A stretch of 64,000 nucleotides of DNA from an uncultured Alphaproteobacteria bacterium (lineage in GTDB: Bacteria > Pseudomonadota > Alphaproteobacteria > CAAGCB01 > CAG-977): the NCBI GenBank assembly GCA_944393745.1, contig CALYBD010000006.1, positions 1 to 64,000 on the forward strand, written 5' to 3'. This document shows, piece after piece, positions 49,274 to 58,247 of the stretch. Position numbers and translations under genes: made by a program. Within the stretch, counting starts at the first letter, position 1. Each line of letters opens with the position of its first letter. The notes below the pieces were generated by a model that worked only from the letters and a program-made list of their open reading frames with translations, was not told the DNA's origin and ran no database searches.

Positions 49274-50777
49274 AAAATATTTTTGGCTGGCAGCAATGGT
49301 TATTTCCGTTTCTGTCCCGGCAGCAAACGCAGATGATTTGTTTGACGATTCCTTTTTTGCGGATCCGGCTCCTGTTGATGCGGTAAAACCGGCCGATGAT
49401 CCGAAGGCGCAAACGCCGGAACCGGCAGCAGAACCGGCAGCAGAACCGGCAGCTCCGGCGGAAACGGCTGCGGAAACACCCGCACCGGCTCCCGCTCCGG
49501 CAGAAATTCCGGCGCCCGACTCGGCGGCACCGGCAGAAACGCCGGATCCTGTTCCGACGCCGGCTGAAACACCGGCCCCCGTCCCGGAACCGACACCTGC
49601 GCCGTCTCTTGCCGAACCGCAGTTATCTTTGGATATACCGACTGTTCCGGCGCCGTCCTCGGATACAAATGTCCCCCCGCCGCCCAGTACGTCTGCTCCC
49701 TCAGCACCGGCCGGCCTTAATTTCGGCACAACCGGCGCCGGCGCCATGAATTTGTCAACGCCGCCCAGCGAACAGATTTTAGGAAAAGTTTCCAGCGACA
49801 TTTTCCGTGAAATGGCGGAAATGGAACGTGAAAACAGCACGCTGATGCTGGAATTAAAACGCGAACAGTTGCGTTCCGAAATTGATGCCCTGAAAACCTC
49901 TAACCGTCAGATGTTATTTGATGAAATCGAACGGCGTGAAAAAATGACTCAGGCGCGTTTGGAATGGGAACTGGCTCAGGATTTAAAACGTCAGGAAGCT
50001 TTGGAAAGAAGACAACGGGCAGAAATTCGTCAAAAACAAATTGAAGCTGCTCTGAAACGCGAAGAAGACAGACGTATTCAGAAAATGAAAGATGAAGAAG
50101 CCGCCCGTATTCAGAAAGAAAAAGAAGAAAAAGAAAGAATCTTGCAAAAAAGAGCCGAATTAAAGAAAAAATATGATGCTGCTTCTTTGGTTCGTCTGAA
50201 CAATCTGAAGCCCATTTTGATGGCGGCCACGCGTCCGGCAAAAATCAAACGATCGGCTTCTTCACGTATTCCAAAGGCCTTGACGACAACAGGAGAAGAT
50301 CTGCTGACAAAGAAAAAAGCCGGTGAGGCTTTGACCGTAGAAGTCCCGGCCGAAGGAGAAAATAAAGAAGAAAAAGCCCGTGAACCGGCTTCGGCATTGT
50401 ATGCCGTTTCGGAAATTCGCGGTACGGCAGGAGCCTTGATTGCAAAACTGATTTCCAAAAAAGACAAAACGACCTTTTTTGCCAAAAAAAGCACTATTCT
50501 GCCGACAGGGCACACAGTGATCGGTATTGAAAAAGATTTCGTTCTGGTTCAAATCGGCAAGGATAAAGAAATGATCGGCTTCCCGTCTGCCGGATTGCTT
50601 TCCGATACGCCGAACACCGCAACGGAACAAAACAATAATGACGATGAAAATGCCCGCAGAGAAAGGGCAGAACGCCGTCGGGCAGAACGGGAAGAACGCC
50701 GCCGCAGAGCCGCCCCGCAAGTTTCGGCAACAGCCGGAGTGGGACCAAGCTTTTCGGGCGCAAGCCTGGCCAGATAA
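49257..50777 (+). CDS. pilP: Type IVb pilus PilP-like protein, greatly extended
   Basis: A 506-aa exported protein (signal peptide ending ANA). It has a Pro/Ala/Glu-rich region (about 30-165), a long coiled coil (about 180-310, RREKMTQARLEWELAQDLKR) and a C-terminal PilP domain at about 383-450 (VSEIRGTAGALIAKLI through VLVQIGKDKEMIGF), ending in an Arg/Glu-rich tail. R64 PilP is about 150 aa, so two thirds here are added. The start at 49257 has AGGGA upstream. It would link the inner-membrane platform to the secretin across the periplasm. Confidence 0.85.
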   Translation: MNQFLKKYFWLAAMVISVSVPAANADDLFDDSFFADPAPVDAVKPADDPKAQTPEPAAEPAAEPAAPAETAAETPAPAPAPAEIPAPDSAAPAETPDPVPTPAETPAPVPEPTPAPSLAEPQLSLDIPTVPAPSSDTNVPPPPSTSAPSAPAGLNFGTTGAGAMNLSTPPSEQILGKVSSDIFREMAEMERENSTLMLELKREQLRSEIDALKTSNRQMLFDEIERREKMTQARLEWELAQDLKRQEALERRQRAEIRQKQIEAALKREEDRRIQKMKDEEAARIQKEKEEKERILQKRAELKKKYDAASLVRLNNLKPILMAATRPAKIKRSASSRIPKALTTTGEDLLTKKKAGEALTVEVPAEGENKEEKAREPASALYAVSEIRGTAGALIAKLISKKDKTTFFAKKSTILPTGHTVIGIEKDFVLVQIGKDKEMIGFPSAGLLSDTPNTATEQNNNDDENARRERAERRRAEREERRRRAAPQVSATAGVGPSFSGASLAR

Positions 50778-50854
50778 ACACAAAATCGACAGGGAGGGTT
50801 TTCTCCCTGTCGGCTTTTAAAAGGCGTTGATGCATGAAAGAAGGTTGAAAAACA

Positions 50855-52534
50855 ATGCCGTTACCAGTCAAACCAAAAACAGGAACCGCTTCGCCGGCTG
50901 CGCAAAGCGGTTCTGGCGCGCCTGCGCAACAGGCCAAAGCAGCACCGAAAAAGACTTCGGAAGTTTTAAATGAACTTTTTGCCAACGGAAAATGCATTAC
51001 GGCGCCTTCCGGGTCTTTTCCCGTTAAAGACGACACGCGCAATCTGTTGGCTTTGTTCGACAACGGACGGTTTCTGGTCAGTTCGGAACACAAATTTGAC
51101 GGCCGTGTTTTAAGCTTTGAAGTGTTGGCCAGAAAAAAGAAACTGCAGGTCAACAAAGCCGAATATGTCCCGTCTACCCTGATCAAGGCAATTTACGAAC
51201 GCGCCGAAAAAGAAGCGCCGGAAGAAGTCCCCGAAGAAACCGGCAGTGCCGCGGATCTTGAACAGCTGCAAATGCAAAAAGACTATGTGGCTGTTCTAAG
51301 CAAAGCTGCAGCCGTTAAAGTTTCCGACGTGCACGTTGTGGTCGGCACGCATAAAACAGAAGTCTTTTTCCGTCAAAACGGCATGATGCAGGTTGTCATG
51401 GAAAACACCAAAGACTGGGGCGAAGCTTTTGTGCGCGCTGCTTTTGCGTCTTCTGACATTTCAGATGCAAACTACGCGCAAAACGAATATCAGGCTGCCC
51501 AAAAAATCGGGGACGCCCCGCTGCGCGGTTCCAACGGTAAGCTGCGTCTGCCGAAATTGGTGTTAGGGGTACGTCTGCAATTTAACCCGATTGCTTTCGG
51601 AACACGATATCTGGTTATGCGTCTGCTGTATGCCGATGAAGATCCCGATAACGCCGGCGATCTGATGGCTTTGGGATACACGCAACGCGAAGCCGATATG
51701 TTTTACCGTCTGCGCGCCGTGCCGATCGGCATTATCATTGTGGCGGGACCGACGGGATCGGGAAAATCAACGACGCTGCAGCGCAATATGATTTCTTTGC
51801 TGCAGGAACGCAATTACGAACTTAATCTGATCACCGTGGAAGACCCGCCCGAATACCCGATTCCCGGCGCCCGTCAGATGCCGGTGACAAACGCGAACAC
51901 GGAAGCTTTAAAAGAACAGGAATTCACAAAAGCTCTGGCCGCTTCGCTTCGTTCCGACCCGGATATGCTGATGATCGGAGAAATCCGTACGTTATCTTCG
52001 GCTCAGTTGGCTTTTAAAGGCGCGCTGTCGGGGCACGGCGTGTGGTCAACACTGCATGCGAACTCATCACCGGCAGTGGTTATGCGTTTCCGTGACATGG
52101 GCGTTGAAACGTTTAAGCTGATCGATCCTGAAATTATGAAAGGCATGGTGTCCCAGCGTCTGTTCCGCCGCGTATGCCCGAACTGCCGGATTCCCGTTTC
52201 GCAAAAACCGGATCACCCGACCGTTCAACGTTTACGCAAAGCATACGGTGATTTCGGAATGGAACAGGCTTTTTTGCGCGGCGAAGGGTGTCCGGAATGC
52301 AACGGAAACGGTTGTAAAGGTCGCTGCGTTGTCGGGGAAATTCTGCTGCCCGACGCAACCTTTTTAAATTTGCTGGTCAACGGCGAAACAAAAAAAGCAA
52401 TTGACTACTGGACGGGAGACCTTGGCGGGCGTACAATGAAAGACTGCGCGATAGAACGAATGTTAAACGGACTGATCGATGCCGAAGAAGTCGAACGCTG
52501 GTGCGGTCTGTTAGATGAAAGACCGATTTATTAA
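50855..52534 (+). CDS. pilQ: Type IVb pilus assembly ATPase PilQ (GspE/PilB family)
   Basis: Cytoplasmic secretion ATPase (559 aa). Walker A AGPTGSGKSTTL is near residue 300, the Asp box ITVEDPPEYPI follows, Walker B DPDMLMIGEIRT is near 368 and the His box is GVWSTLHANSS. A tetracysteine zinc site, CPNC near 441 and CPECNGNGC near 480, is present. The N-terminal 100 residues are an unusual linker-plus-domain. It is the only motor of this type here, with no retraction PilT. Confidence 0.93.
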   Translation: MPLPVKPKTGTASPAAQSGSGAPAQQAKAAPKKTSEVLNELFANGKCITAPSGSFPVKDDTRNLLALFDNGRFLVSSEHKFDGRVLSFEVLARKKKLQVNKAEYVPSTLIKAIYERAEKEAPEEVPEETGSAADLEQLQMQKDYVAVLSKAAAVKVSDVHVVVGTHKTEVFFRQNGMMQVVMENTKDWGEAFVRAAFASSDISDANYAQNEYQAAQKIGDAPLRGSNGKLRLPKLVLGVRLQFNPIAFGTRYLVMRLLYADEDPDNAGDLMALGYTQREADMFYRLRAVPIGIIIVAGPTGSGKSTTLQRNMISLLQERNYELNLITVEDPPEYPIPGARQMPVTNANTEALKEQEFTKALAASLRSDPDMLMIGEIRTLSSAQLAFKGALSGHGVWSTLHANSSPAVVMRFRDMGVETFKLIDPEIMKGMVSQRLFRRVCPNCRIPVSQKPDHPTVQRLRKAYGDFGMEQAFLRGEGCPECNGNGCKGRCVVGEILLPDATFLNLLVNGETKKAIDYWTGDLGGRTMKDCAIERMLNGLIDAEEVERWCGLLDERPIY

Positions 52535-52549
52535 CAAAAGAGGATACAA

Positions 52550-53638
52550 ATGGCCAAAAGTAAGTTTAATCTGGCGGACATTAACCGTTATTATGCGATG
52601 ATTATCTGCAGAATGAGCAACGGCGCACGGTTAAAAATTTACCGTAAGCTGATTTCTCTTTTGCGCAACCGGTTTTCTTTGATGGACGCTTTGGATCGTA
52701 TCAGAGCAATTATTACAAATGACGGAAAAAATCCCGATGAACCTTTGGCTTTGGCGATTTTGTACTGGTCCCGTTCATTACAAAACGGTAATCCGTTTTC
52801 CGTTGCTTTGGAAGGCTGGGCGCCGGCCAGCGAACGCCTGATGCTGTCGGTCGGTGACGTTTCCCATCTGGAAGGTGCGCTTGAAAACCTGATCAAAGTG
52901 ACCGAAGGAACGACAAAAATGAAACAACCGCTGGTCAGCGCGATCAGTTACCCGATGTTTTTGTCCATGATGACCGTGCTGATTATTTACGCAATCGGCG
53001 TGTACATGGTTCCGCCGATGATGAATGCGGCACCGAACACCCGCTGGACCGGCACTGCCCGCGATCTGGTACAGCTGTCCGTATGGATTCAGAAAAACTG
53101 GCTGATTGCTTTTGCTTTCCTGCCGACAGTCTTCTTTCTGATTTATCTGACATTGGGCCGCTGGAAAGGTAAAACGCGTTCCTGGTTTGATAATGTGCCG
53201 CCTTGGTCTTTGTATCGTATTTTCGTCGGTGTCACCTGGATGCTGGCAATGGCCGCCTTGGTGCGCGCCGGAACGCCCGTTTCTCAGGCACTGCGTTCTC
53301 TGCGTCATGATGCCAGCCCGTACTTGCTCTACCGAATTGACAGCGCTTTGGTCTTTATTAACAACGGTGATAACTTGGGCGAAGCGTTGAACAAATCCGG
53401 ACTGGGCTTTCCGGACAAAGAAATTATCGGCGATCTGCGTATTTATTCCGAAATGGACAACTTCCAAGGCGCTTTGGATCAAATGGCAAACGAGTGGCTG
53501 GAAAACAGCGTGACCGGTATTTCAGAAAAAGCTGCCGTTTTGAACATGGTGGCAACCCTGTTCGTTTCCGGCGCAATTGCCTGGGCGGTTATGGGAACGT
53601 TTTCCATGCAGGACCAAATTACAAAAGCAATGGGATAA
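52550..53638 (+). CDS. pilR: Type IVb pilus inner-membrane platform protein PilR (GspF family)
   Basis: Polytopic membrane protein (362 aa) with two T2SSF repeats and hydrophobic helices at about 140-160, 185-205 and near the C-terminus. It recruits the ATPase and forms the base of pilus assembly. It carries LMLSVGDVSHLEGALENLIK in the first repeat and the matching FPDKEIIGDLRIYSEMDNFQ in the second. It starts 16 bases after pilQ and is followed by a terminator, so it ends the operon. Confidence 0.92.
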   Translation: MAKSKFNLADINRYYAMIICRMSNGARLKIYRKLISLLRNRFSLMDALDRIRAIITNDGKNPDEPLALAILYWSRSLQNGNPFSVALEGWAPASERLMLSVGDVSHLEGALENLIKVTEGTTKMKQPLVSAISYPMFLSMMTVLIIYAIGVYMVPPMMNAAPNTRWTGTARDLVQLSVWIQKNWLIAFAFLPTVFFLIYLTLGRWKGKTRSWFDNVPPWSLYRIFVGVTWMLAMAALVRAGTPVSQALRSLRHDASPYLLYRIDSALVFINNGDNLGEALNKSGLGFPDKEIIGDLRIYSEMDNFQGALDQMANEWLENSVTGISEKAAVLNMVATLFVSGAIAWAVMGTFSMQDQITKAMG

Positions 53639-53672
53639 TTTTAAATCTCTCTTTTGCTTTAAACTTAAAAAG

Positions 53673-53696
53673 CCCCCGCAAAAAACGGGGGTTTTT
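53673..53696 (+). terminator. Terminator of the pil-type operon
   Basis: CCCCCG and CGGGGG flank a seven-base loop and are followed by five T. The minus strand also ends in a T run, so it may serve the convergent pepF gene too. Confidence 0.85.
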
Positions 53697-53875
53697 ATTT
53701 CGGAGATACTTTTATGTCTGTACCTGCATCGTTATATTTTGTCTGTTGTGGCAGGTTTTTTCGGGTCCCAAAAAACAACTCGAATCTTTTTATTTTATTG
53801 TTTTTCCGAATCAATCCCGAAACAACCACCCTCCCTTTTCAAAGAGGCTTTTTTGACAGAACATATTTCCGTAAA

Positions 53876-55753
53876 CTAACGGCTCTGAGCCGTTTTGGCC
53901 ATAGCCGCGGCCGTCACGGGCGAAACCGCTTTTGATGTCGTTTCGGTTTTTCCGGCCTGCTTGTTTTTATTCATTCCCAGTTGATCCGTTAAAACTTCCA
54001 GTTCATCAACAAAGCCCTTGACAACACTCAGCCCTTTTTTCCAAAAATCGGGTTTGGACGCGTCCAGACCGAACGGTTTTAACATCTGCTGATGACGTTC
54101 CGAACCGCCTTTAGCCAACATTTCCATGTATTTTTTCGGGAAATCTGCGACTTTTCCCTCTTCATACACTTTATACAGCGAATTAACCAAGCAGTCGCCG
54201 AAAGCATATCCGTAAACATAAAACGGCGTATGAATCAAATGCGGAATTGTTGACCACATCGCGTTCGATTTGTCATCGTTTGTCACCGAAGGCCCTAACG
54301 CTTCGTTCTGCGTCTTTGTCCAAATTCCGTTTAAACGATCGGGTGACAATTCGCCTTCCGCACGGCGCGCGGTATGCACTTCGGTTTCAAAACGGTGGAA
54401 CGCGATCTGACGCACCGAAGAATTAATCATGGATCCTGTTTTTTCTGCCAGCATTGCAAAGCGCTGTTTAGGATCCTGTTCATGTTTCAACATATATTTG
54501 AACGTCATCATTTCACCGAAAATCGACGCTGTTTCCGCCAGCGTAATCGGCGTATTGGATTTCAGCATGCCCTGTCCGCGCGCCAGATATTGATGCACGC
54601 CGTGCCCCAGTTCGTGCGCCAGCGTCATAACGTCGTTCGTCGTCCCCATAAAGTTTAGCATTAAATACGGATGCGCCGACGGAACGGCCGGGTGGGCATA
54701 TGCGCCGCCTTCTTTGCCCTCTTTCGGGGCAACGTCAATCCAGTTATTGTCAAAAAACTTTTTGCCGACAGCTGCCATTTCCGGCGAAAATTCGTTATAA
54801 GCCGCCAAAACGATCTTTTTAGCTTCTTCCCAGGAATACTTTTTTTCGGGCAGATCGGGAATCGGTGCATTGCGGTCGGAATAATCCAACTTGTCAACGC
54901 CCAACCAGTCTGCTTTCATTTTATAATACCGGTGAGAAATATCCGCATGGCTGTCAACAACCGAATCAACCAGAGCATCAACGACTTCGTCTTCCACCTG
55001 ATTTTCAATGTTGCGCGCAGAAATCGGACGTTTATAGCCCCGCCATTCGTCTTCGATCTGTTTATCCTTTGCCAAAGTATTTGTAATCAAAGCAAAGGTC
55101 GGCATGTTTTCTTTCATGACGCGGTTTATTTCGGCGCAGGCTTCATGGCGTGTCGCCATATCGGGATCGGACATTTTGGCCATCGCTTCGGGTTCGGTCA
55201 GTTCTTTGCCGCCGATTTTAAAACGCAAACCCGCCATTGTTTCGTCAAACAGACGATTCCAGGCCGTTGCGGCGCTCATGGATTTATCGTGTAACAACTT
55301 TTCCATATTTTCGGGCAGCATATGATCCCGCGCGGCACGGACGTTTTTAATCCACGGTTCGTACTTCCGGGCAACCGGCGAAGACATTTTTTCGGCCAGC
55401 TGATCGTCCGTCAAAGAATTTAACTCCAGTTCGAAAAACAACATTTTCCCGGAGACGTCATTTGATTTTTCCTGCACGTTTTGATAGAACTTTGAAATTT
55501 CAGGGTCATTCATATTTGTTGAATGCATCATGTACGAATACGCGTCCAACCGTCCCAGCGTTTCGTTTAATTTTTCATATTCTTCAACGGATTTTCCGAA
55601 TTCATCGGGTGTAGAAGCCGCCAGTTTTCCTTTATAATGCGTTTCAAAGCGCAGAGCCCCCGCAGAAACGGCAGCCATATCTTTTTTTAATTCAGGCGAA
55701 TCCATTGAAGGATAAAGGTCGCTGAGATCCCATTTAGGCAGTTGTTCGGCCAT
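53876..55753 (-). CDS. pepF: Oligoendopeptidase F (M3 metallopeptidase)
   Basis: Cytoplasmic zinc peptidase (625 aa) degrading short peptides. The active site HELGH lies in TLAHELGHGVHQYLARG, with the third zinc ligand in the following ITLAETASIFGEMM helix. The start at 55753 has AAAGGAG six bases upstream; an in-frame ATG at 55771 lies within that signal. The C-terminal tail after residue 590 is Lys/Thr/Ala-rich. It stands alone, convergent with the pil operon. Confidence 0.95.
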   Translation of the reverse strand: MAEQLPKWDLSDLYPSMDSPELKKDMAAVSAGALRFETHYKGKLAASTPDEFGKSVEEYEKLNETLGRLDAYSYMMHSTNMNDPEISKFYQNVQEKSNDVSGKMLFFELELNSLTDDQLAEKMSSPVARKYEPWIKNVRAARDHMLPENMEKLLHDKSMSAATAWNRLFDETMAGLRFKIGGKELTEPEAMAKMSDPDMATRHEACAEINRVMKENMPTFALITNTLAKDKQIEDEWRGYKRPISARNIENQVEDEVVDALVDSVVDSHADISHRYYKMKADWLGVDKLDYSDRNAPIPDLPEKKYSWEEAKKIVLAAYNEFSPEMAAVGKKFFDNNWIDVAPKEGKEGGAYAHPAVPSAHPYLMLNFMGTTNDVMTLAHELGHGVHQYLARGQGMLKSNTPITLAETASIFGEMMTFKYMLKHEQDPKQRFAMLAEKTGSMINSSVRQIAFHRFETEVHTARRAEGELSPDRLNGIWTKTQNEALGPSVTNDDKSNAMWSTIPHLIHTPFYVYGYAFGDCLVNSLYKVYEEGKVADFPKKYMEMLAKGGSERHQQMLKPFGLDASKPDFWKKGLSVVKGFVDELEVLTDQLGMNKNKQAGKTETTSKAVSPVTAAAMAKTAQSR

Positions 55754-55849
55754 GACAGTCTCCTTTTTCAAAATCTTTTTAATTTTTGTCCAAAAAATCA
55801 GAAAAAGTCAACCGTTTTTAACAAAAAAAGCAAATTATTCAAGCTGTTC

Positions 55850-57031
55850 TTAGCGGTAGGCTGCCTTAAAAATTTCAATATTTTCCTTTAACGACAGCGT
55901 ATAGCGATCCATGGCGAACAGGTTGCTCATCGTCTTGTGCGCATTTCTGGCTAATTTTTCCATTTCATCGGCTTGAATACCGTAATCAGACATTTTCAAT
56001 TGATCCACGCCGCATTCCTTTTTCAGTTTTTGCAAAGCATGAACAAACGTATACGGTTTTTCTTCTTCGGGCAGGCCGTCGGTTGTTTCGCCCATCATAT
56101 GTGCCATTTTGATAAAACGGTCGGGCACATATTTGGCAAAAAACGAAAAATAAGCCTCTGAAATCATCAAAAGCCCCGCGCCGTGCGGCAATTCGGGGTG
56201 AAAAGCCGTCATAGCGTGTTCCATGGAATGTTCAGACGTACAGCTGGACGTTGATTGCACCATACCCGACAACAGGCTTGCCAATGCGATATTTGTCCGC
56301 GCTTCAATATCGGAACCGTCGTGAACGGCTTTCGGCAAATTTTTGAAAATCAAGCGAATCACCTGCAAAGAAAAAGCTTCGCTGATCGGCGTGGCGATTT
56401 CGGCAATAAAGCCTTCCGCCGCATGGAAAAAAGCGTCAAAGCCCTGAATAGCCGTTAAAAACGGCGGGACACTGAGCGTTAATTCTGGATCAACGACAGA
56501 CAGACACGGGAATGTCGAAGGCACGCCAAACCCTATTTTTTCCTGCAAATCCCGATCGGTAATCACCATCCACGGATCGGCTTCGGTGCCCGTACCGGCC
56601 GTTGTCATCACGGCGACAATCGGCAAAGCGGCATTTTTCACCGGCTTGCCTTTTCCGGATCCGGTCACGATATAATCCCACAAATCCCCCGGATTCCGGG
56701 CCATCAAAGCAATTGCTTTGGCGGCATCAATCGTGCTGGCACCGCCGACGCCGATAACAAATTCGCAAAAATTATCGCGTGCGAACTGAGCCGCTTCCAT
56801 CACATGTGCTTTGGAAGGATTCGGACGGATTTTATCAAAAATCAAATATTCAATGCCCTGATGTTTCAAGGCCGTCAATACCCTGTCCAGGTATCCGTTC
56901 CGTTTCATTGTTTCCCCGGCGGAAACAACGACCAGAGCCAGCTTTCCGGGTAGTTTTTCGCGTTTTAATTCATCAAGTCGACCAACGCCGAACAAAACTT
57001 TTGTCGGAATTGAAAAATCGAAATCAAGCAT
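55850..57031 (-). CDS. Iron-containing alcohol dehydrogenase
   Basis: NAD(P)H-dependent group III dehydrogenase (393 aa), likely reducing a fermentation aldehyde to alcohol. The GGGS-type nucleotide loop appears as VGVGGASTIDAAKAIA. The metal ligands fit: DAFFH (Asp and His), then SMEHAMTAFHPELPHG with two further His. The MTTAGTGTEADPWMVI segment is typical. The substrate (acetaldehyde, butyraldehyde, lactaldehyde or other) cannot be set by sequence. It fits the anaerobic metabolism inferred from hydCBA. Confidence 0.9.
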   Translation of the reverse strand: MLDFDFSIPTKVLFGVGRLDELKREKLPGKLALVVVSAGETMKRNGYLDRVLTALKHQGIEYLIFDKIRPNPSKAHVMEAAQFARDNFCEFVIGVGGASTIDAAKAIALMARNPGDLWDYIVTGSGKGKPVKNAALPIVAVMTTAGTGTEADPWMVITDRDLQEKIGFGVPSTFPCLSVVDPELTLSVPPFLTAIQGFDAFFHAAEGFIAEIATPISEAFSLQVIRLIFKNLPKAVHDGSDIEARTNIALASLLSGMVQSTSSCTSEHSMEHAMTAFHPELPHGAGLLMISEAYFSFFAKYVPDRFIKMAHMMGETTDGLPEEEKPYTFVHALQKLKKECGVDQLKMSDYGIQADEMEKLARNAHKTMSNLFAMDRYTLSLKENIEIFKAAYR

Positions 57032-57096
57032 TGCCGCCTCCCTTTGTTTCAGGACGCTTTATTTATACGTTTTTTCAGATAAAAAGAAAGCAAAAA

Positions 57097-58122
57097 TCAA
57101 CGCGTCGGGCGTAAAAATCCGAAAGGAGACGCCGATTCAAAGCCTTCCCGTTGTTCCGGGCGAAACGGCTGCGACGGCAACGACGGTGAAGCGGGTTGTT
57201 CCGGCGGATCCTGATATTCCGGCATCAAAGAAGACGGTTCAAAAGCTTCCGGGTCATATCGGGGAATTTCATAATCCGGCGGCAATTCGGATATTTCGGA
57301 TTCTTCTTGGCGTGTTTGTTCTTCCGGTGTTTCGGCAAACGGCTCCGTTTGTTCCTGTGATTGCACAAAAGCCGCCTGTTGGCTTTCTATTTCCCGGCAA
57401 GCCTCGACAAAACGCAGATAAACCCGCCCCAAAGATCCTTCTTCAAAAATTTTGGTCAGATAATGTTCGATATCATGGCGTTCCAGCATCGTAAACATCT
57501 GTTCGAAACGATAACAAAACGTCCGGACCGCATTTGATAAAATCTCGTCCCGTTTTAGCTGGTTTTGCAAATCGTCTTTAAATTTCGGCGAATTATCCGC
57601 ATTTTGCAGCAATACCTTGCAAAAAGCCCACCGATTGCCGTCGCCGACCCGTTGCCAGATCAGTTCCGTATGCGCCGGCTGAACCAGCCCCAGGCGAACA
57701 ATAATATCCGACAACAAATCATTTAATTCATTAATAAATAAATCCGCATTATGCAACACAAGTGCGCTGCGGGTCTGTACTTGTGTTTCCATCATTGTGC
57801 GCACCATTGCTTCGGCGTGATCGGCCGACCGGCGGGTTTGTGCCAGCAAAAGATTAATCGTATGGCCCTGTTTGTGCAGCGTCATGGCATTATAAAGCAG
57901 TCCGACGACCAGCCATAAAAAAATCACCGGCAAAAAAGCCGTTGCCGCAATCAACACGACATCGGGCATCGGCAGGCCGAACAACTGCGGAAAACCGATT
58001 TTTGCATAGATATAAAACAAAACGCCGCTGAGCCACAACAAAGAAGCCGCAACGGAAAAGCTGAATAAAACAATCAAACCGACCACGTTTTTATCCCTTT
58101 CAGCAGAAAAGCGAATAAACAA
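57097..58122 (-). CDS. Two-helix membrane protein with Pro-rich tail, function unknown
   Basis: A 341-aa protein with membrane helices at about 13-40 (VGLIVLFSFSVAASLLWLSG) and 53-78 (VVLIAATAFLPVIFLWLVVG), a helical cytoplasmic region (about 80-240) and a Glu/Pro/Gln-rich C-terminal tail from about 255. I recall similar two-helix proteins in Alphaproteobacteria with no assigned role, but cannot name the family. It is divergent from accA, 125 bases apart. Confidence 0.8.
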   Translation of the reverse strand: MFIRFSAERDKNVVGLIVLFSFSVAASLLWLSGVLFYIYAKIGFPQLFGLPMPDVVLIAATAFLPVIFLWLVVGLLYNAMTLHKQGHTINLLLAQTRRSADHAEAMVRTMMETQVQTRSALVLHNADLFINELNDLLSDIIVRLGLVQPAHTELIWQRVGDGNRWAFCKVLLQNADNSPKFKDDLQNQLKRDEILSNAVRTFCYRFEQMFTMLERHDIEHYLTKIFEEGSLGRVYLRFVEACREIESQQAAFVQSQEQTEPFAETPEEQTRQEESEISELPPDYEIPRYDPEAFEPSSLMPEYQDPPEQPASPSLPSQPFRPEQREGFESASPFGFLRPTR

Positions 58123-58247
58123 ATTAAGAAAATTATACGGTACGTTTATAAATTTTCTCTAAATACGGGGGAATATTTTTATTCTCTTATGCCGACAAAA
58201 GTGATAATAAGAAATAAGCTTTAAGAATTTTAATAAACAGAGGCACC

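Noticed and set aside
49040-49840. 266-codon minus-strand frame rich in Gly, Ala and Val
   Set aside because: It is the complement of the Pro/Ala/Glu-rich part of pilP; the repeats mirror proline codons, and it has no plausible start signal or neighbours.
34538-53638. Integrated conjugative element or plasmid
   Set aside because: No relaxase, coupling protein, integrase, attachment repeats or tRNA junction is seen, and codon use matches flanking housekeeping genes.
53714-53935. 73-codon plus-strand frame after the pil terminator with GGAGA upstream
   Set aside because: It follows a strong terminator, has unusual Phe/Arg/Asn composition and runs into the end of pepF on the other strand; no signal peptide or prepilin motif, so it is not the missing pilin.
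54671-55294. 207-codon plus-strand frame inside pepF
   Set aside because: Antisense shadow of the oligoendopeptidase, with biased Phe/His/Arg content and no ribosome binding site.
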